From Gaiellasilicea sp037721555 (lineage in GTDB: Bacteria > Actinomycetota > Thermoleophilia > Gaiellales > Gaiellaceae): a stretch of DNA of 64,000 bases. The position numbers and the translations under genes are program-made. Positions 60,974-64,000 of the stretch are shown here, in pieces. Every line of letters starts with the position of its first letter. Within the stretch, counting starts at the first letter, position 1. The stretch spans positions 248,001-312,000 of the forward strand of contig JBBJOI010000001.1 in assembly GCA_037721555.1 (NCBI GenBank). The letters are read 5' to 3'. The notes under the pieces are model-generated. The model was given only the letters and a program-made list of their open reading frames with translations, did no database searches and was not told where the DNA came from.

Positions 60974-62424
60974 GTCGAGAGCTCCTTCGGCGAGCGGTAG
61001 GCGAGCGCCTCGGCCAGGTGCTCGACCTCGACGGAGTCGGCCTCCGCGAGAGCCGCCGCAGTACGCGCCACCCGCCCCACCCGGGCGCGGCCCCGGGCCG
61101 ACAGCGGAAGTCGCTCGACAGCCCTGTCGAGCAGCTCGTCCGCTGCCGCCGTTCGTGGTGGCGGCGCCGCCCTCAGGCGCTCGCGGGCCTCCGAGACGCG
61201 ACCACGCACCGGCAACGACGCCTCGGCGGGGCCTGCCGCCAACTCCTCCGCCCGCGGCCGCGGCACCGTGACAACGAGATCGAAGCGGTCGAGCAGCGCT
61301 CGCGAGAGCTTGTCCCTGAAGGCAGCCAGGCGCTGCGCCGAGCATGAGCATTCCACAGAGGGGTCGCCTCGCCCCGCGCAAGGACAGAGATTCATAGTCG
61401 CCAGGAGCTGGAATCGCGCGGGAAAGAGGGCAAACCCGGTAGCCCGGGCGATGGCGATGGTCCCCTCTTCGAGCGGCTGGCGCAGAGCCTCGAGCGCCGG
61501 CCGCTGGAATTCGGGGAGCTCGTCTAGCAGCAATACGCCTCGGTGCGCGAGAGTGGCCTCACCGGGGCGCGGGCCATGCCCGCCACCCACGATCGCAGCC
61601 ATCGAGGCACTGTGATGTGGCGCCCTGAAGGGTGGCCTTGCAACCAGAGGACACTCCGGGGAGAGCAGCCCCGCGACGGAATGGATCCGAGTCACCTCCA
61701 GCTGCTCATGCGGCTCCAGCAGCGGCAGGATCGAGGGCAGACGCCGGCCGAGCATGGTCTTGCCAGTGCCCGGTGGCCCTGCCAGCAAGAGGTTGTGCCC
61801 GCCCGCGGCCGCGAGTTCCAGCGCGCGTCGTGCCCGTTCCTGCCCCCGCACGTCGGCAAGGTCGGGCCCCCCGAGCTCGGAGCGTTCCTGCGGCGGCTCG
61901 GCCGGCGGTGGCCGCAGCTCACCGCGCAGGTAGGCGACGGCCTCCGCGAGATGGCGGACTGGAACCGCCTCGACGCCCCCGAGCTCCGCCTCCGCGGCCG
62001 ACTCCGCAGCGCACAGAATGCGGTCGAGCCCTGCCTGCCGCGCGCCCTCGGCGACGGCGAACGTTCCTCGAACCGGCCTGATCCGCCCGTCGAGAGCGAG
62101 CTCACCGACTGCGCCGTGCTCCGCCAGACGGTCGCGCGGGATCTGGTGCGTCGCCGCCAGGACCGCCAGCGCGATCGCGAGATCGAAGCCAGAGCCCTCC
62201 TTGCGCAGTCCGGCCGGTGCCAGATTGACCGTGATGCGCTTCAGCGGCCACTCGAGCTGTGCCGAGCCGATCCCGCTGCGGACGCGGTGCTTGGCCTCGG
62301 AGCAGGCGCGATCCGCTAGTCCCACGATCGCAAACGACGGGATCCCCGTCTGGACGTCCGCCTCGACTTCGACACGCCGCGCCTCGAGACCGACGAGGGT
62401 GTGAGTGACGGCGCGCGCAAGCAC
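60970..62424 (-). CDS. comM: ComM/YifB family Mg chelatase-like AAA protein
   Basis: 484 residues. N-terminal Lon-like domain (VEVDVQTGIPSFAIVGL, VNLAPAGLRKEGSGFDLAIALAVL), then the AAA module with Walker A LLAGPPGTGKTML and LLLDELPEF, a Cys-rich CPCAGRG insertion, and a C-terminal Mg_chelatase domain. ComM is a helicase for branch migration during natural transformation. Confidence 0.95.
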   Translation of the reverse strand: MLARAVTHTLVGLEARRVEVEADVQTGIPSFAIVGLADRACSEAKHRVRSGIGSAQLEWPLKRITVNLAPAGLRKEGSGFDLAIALAVLAATHQIPRDRLAEHGAVGELALDGRIRPVRGTFAVAEGARQAGLDRILCAAESAAEAELGGVEAVPVRHLAEAVAYLRGELRPPPAEPPQERSELGGPDLADVRGQERARRALELAAAGGHNLLLAGPPGTGKTMLGRRLPSILPLLEPHEQLEVTRIHSVAGLLSPECPLVARPPFRAPHHSASMAAIVGGGHGPRPGEATLAHRGVLLLDELPEFQRPALEALRQPLEEGTIAIARATGFALFPARFQLLATMNLCPCAGRGDPSVECSCSAQRLAAFRDKLSRALLDRFDLVVTVPRPRAEELAAGPAEASLPVRGRVSEARERLRAAPPPRTAAADELLDRAVERLPLSARGRARVGRVARTAAALAEADSVEVEHLAEALAYRSPKELST

Positions 62425-62440
62425 GCCTCGACGCTACGCG

Positions 62441-63580
62441 TCAGCCTGTCACGGAACCGCAACGACTCTGTGACGAATGCGTGACGATCAGGATCGACTC
62501 GAAGTATTCTCCCGCCCGGCGTCCAGTACGCCGGTTGACGTGCCGCTCCAGCCGCTCCTCGAGGCGCAGACCCGCGCGGCGCAGCACCTCCGGAAAGAGG
62601 TTGCGGCGATCGTTCACGACCACGCAGATCGGCGCCCCCGGCCGCACCACCGTCCGGAGCCGCGTGAACACCAGCGTGAGCGCGGCCACGTACTCCTCGA
62701 GGGCGGCCCGGCTCGTTCCGCGCCCCGCGGCTCCTACCTCGCGTTCGCGCCGATCGTCGAGCCCGAGCAGCTCGTACGCGTACCGGTGCTGCTCGTGGTA
62801 ATCGATCAGACCCGGGTAGGGCGGGGAGGTGATGACGCCGTCGTAGGGGCCCCCGAGCTCAACCTCCCGCGCGTCTGCACCGAGCACGACAGCACCGCGG
62901 CGTGGGTCTCGCACAGCGGCGAACCCCTCGAGGCGCGCCAGGGTGTCGAGCAGGTAGCGGGAGATGAACTTCTGCGCCGATTCGACGGGACGGCACGTGC
63001 GTCGGTGCTTGTGACACCAGTACTCGCCGGCTTGCGGCGTACGGGGAAAGTCGAGGTCAAAGTGCGTCGTGAGGCGAGCCGAGCGGGCGGCGCGCGCCAG
63101 AACCACGCGCAGCACGTCCGCGTGCGTGTACTCGAGGAGCCGGTCGCGAAGGTGGAACAGCTCCCCGGCGGCACCGGGTGCGAACCAGTCCCGAACGTAG
63201 CCCGACGGCCGCCGCCCCGACTGGCCCAGGCTCGCGTGCACCTCCTCGATCTCCTGCCGCAGCAGTCGGAGGTCGTACGACCGGGTCTTGACCTGCATCA
63301 GCAGGGCGTTGAACGCGGCGACGTCGACACCGACGGCGTCGTAGCCCGACTCGAGCGCCTGCACGAGTGTCGTGCCCGAGCCCGCGAAGGGATCCAGCAC
63401 GCGCCCACCCGGGCGCACGTAGCGGGCGAGCAGCGCCTCCACGAGCTGCGGGACGAACTTGCCGAGGTAGGGATGGAGGCGGTGGACGTGCCGCGTTCTC
63501 TCACGCTCAGGGAGCTCTCGCTCAGACCACGAGAGCGCGAGGTCGAGCTCGCCGTAGAGCGTCTCCTGGGTCGCGGCCAC
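62441..63580 (-). CDS. orphan DNA N6-adenine/N4-cytosine methyltransferase
   Basis: 379 residues from GTG. Motif I LDPFAGSGTTLVQALESG at about 60-76 is followed by motif IV TSPPYPGLIDY near 250, an order with FxGxG first. The N-terminus HRLHPYLGKFVPQLVEALL is shared with solitary methylases. A Cys-rich CHKHRRTC lies between. It has no endonuclease neighbour; it sits between yraN and comM, which are usually adjacent. Confidence 0.87.
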   Translation of the reverse strand: MAATQETLYGELDLALSWSERELPERERTRHVHRLHPYLGKFVPQLVEALLARYVRPGGRVLDPFAGSGTTLVQALESGYDAVGVDVAAFNALLMQVKTRSYDLRLLRQEIEEVHASLGQSGRRPSGYVRDWFAPGAAGELFHLRDRLLEYTHADVLRVVLARAARSARLTTHFDLDFPRTPQAGEYWCHKHRRTCRPVESAQKFISRYLLDTLARLEGFAAVRDPRRGAVVLGADAREVELGGPYDGVITSPPYPGLIDYHEQHRYAYELLGLDDRREREVGAAGRGTSRAALEEYVAALTLVFTRLRTVVRPGAPICVVVNDRRNLFPEVLRRAGLRLEERLERHVNRRTGRRAGEYFESILIVTHSSQSRCGSVTG

Positions 63581-63616
63581 CGGAGACGACTTCCACGGCG
63601 GGCGGCAGAGTCCTAG

Positions 63617-63952
63617 CTACAGCGGGACGCGCTCGAGCCCGCCCGGACGCACCGCGACCGCCTCGAAGCGAACGTCCAGCTCTGCACAGGCGGGGTTCCG
63701 TACGAGCCACGCCGTGGCGGCTCGGTGCAGCCGTCGCACCTTCTCCTCGTTGACCATCTCGAGCGGATCGCCCCAGGCGGTTCCCGTCTTCCCCTTCACC
63801 TCGCAGAAGACGACCCGGCCGCCGCGCCGGACGATCAGGTCGAGCTCATACCCTCCCGCCCAGACGTTCCGCGCCAGAATCCGGTAGCCGCGCAAGCGGT
63901 AGTGCCGGGTGGCCCGACGCTCGATCGCGGCGCCCGTTCGCGACGAGCTCAC
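63617..63952 (-). CDS. yraN: YraN/UPF0102 family endonuclease-like protein
   Basis: 111 residues. The restriction-like core: GYELDLIVRRGGRVVFCEVKGKTG, giving D...ExK, and EKVRRLHRAATAWLVRNP. It is the standard neighbour of comM and dprA. GTG overlaps the upstream gene's stop (GTGA). Confidence 0.93.
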   Translation of the reverse strand: MSSSRTGAAIERRATRHYRLRGYRILARNVWAGGYELDLIVRRGGRVVFCEVKGKTGTAWGDPLEMVNEEKVRRLHRAATAWLVRNPACAELDVRFEAVAVRPGGLERVPL

Positions 63953-64000
63953 GTGCGTGCGCGTGCTGGATCCGGTGCCTCAAGCAGCATCGGTTCGCAC
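63949..64000 (-). CDS. 3' end of an unidentified gene
   Basis: Seventeen codons ending in TGA, overlapping the yraN start by four bases. They read MLLEAPDPARART at the end, basic and Pro-rich. In related genomes the gene before yraN is often ribonuclease HII or a small protein, but nothing here identifies it. Confidence 0.4.
   Translation of the reverse strand, partial: CEPMLLEAPDPARART

Overview
The window is high-GC DNA from a bacterium. The gene set and style point to an actinomycete-like lineage, and I would guess the deep-branching Thermoleophilia (Gaiellales or Solirubrobacterales). The support is an AddAB/AdnAB-type recombination helicase, split proton-pumping transhydrogenase genes (pntAA, pntAB, pntB), a DUF3105 protein, many GTG and TTG starts, and an initiator tRNA without an encoded CCA end. 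More than a dozen genes have a TAnnnT box only 6 to 9 bases before the start codon, which suggests that leaderless transcription is common here.

Layout. 1-13 kb: a broken-off cupin gene and a peroxiredoxin; a two-gene sugar operon (GH15 glucoamylase/trehalase plus a short-chain dehydrogenase); a LysR regulator followed by a YihY/BrkB membrane protein; a lone receiver protein; a LolD/MacB-type ABC exporter pair; a phosphoesterase; MTA phosphorylase; and a secreted protein of unknown function. 13.5-20 kb: a decayed belt with a frameshifted serine hydrolase, VOC protein, lipoprotein, small secreted protein and IS5-family transposase remnant, mixed with intact genes (TetR regulator, bicupin).

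20.45-26.67 kb is a 6.2-kb genomic island bounded by a 50-bp perfect direct repeat of the 3' part of tRNA-fMet. It carries an HTH plus alkyltransferase-like protein, an AbiEi antitoxin whose AbiEii toxin is cut to a 24-residue stub, and a restriction-modification module: a Vsr nuclease, a NotI-family endonuclease, a small controller (C) protein, and a C5-cytosine methyltransferase divergent from them across a C-box-like palindrome. It ends in a frameshifted APC permease. I found no integrase.

26.7-64 kb is mostly intact chromosome: Ppx/GppA; a REC-GAF-GGDEF-REC-HD-GYP signalling protein; CBS protein and glutamate dehydrogenase; CDF transporter; an orphan cNMP-binding protein; tRNA-Leu(TAA); RmuC; a bacterial eRF1-like protein; thioredoxin reductase; CorA; a PAS protein; a tightly overlapped addB-addA-phosphoesterase-nth repair operon; topoisomerase IB; an isocitrate/isopropylmalate-type dehydrogenase; a ferritin-like protein; the transhydrogenase operon; and a yraN - DNA methyltransferase - comM - dprA DNA-processing operon. 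Two related ~150-bp intergenic repeats (39.2 and 42.4 kb) share flanks but have different central hairpins. A third hairpin element lies at 30.7 kb.

Four further genes outside the 13-26 kb belt are also broken (cupin at 33 kb, DUF488 at 39.4 kb, HAD-like at 58.5 kb, and an NTE-like N-terminus at 34.4 kb), while the very long genes are intact. Either accessory genes are decaying or there are local indel errors in the assembly; the sequence alone cannot decide.
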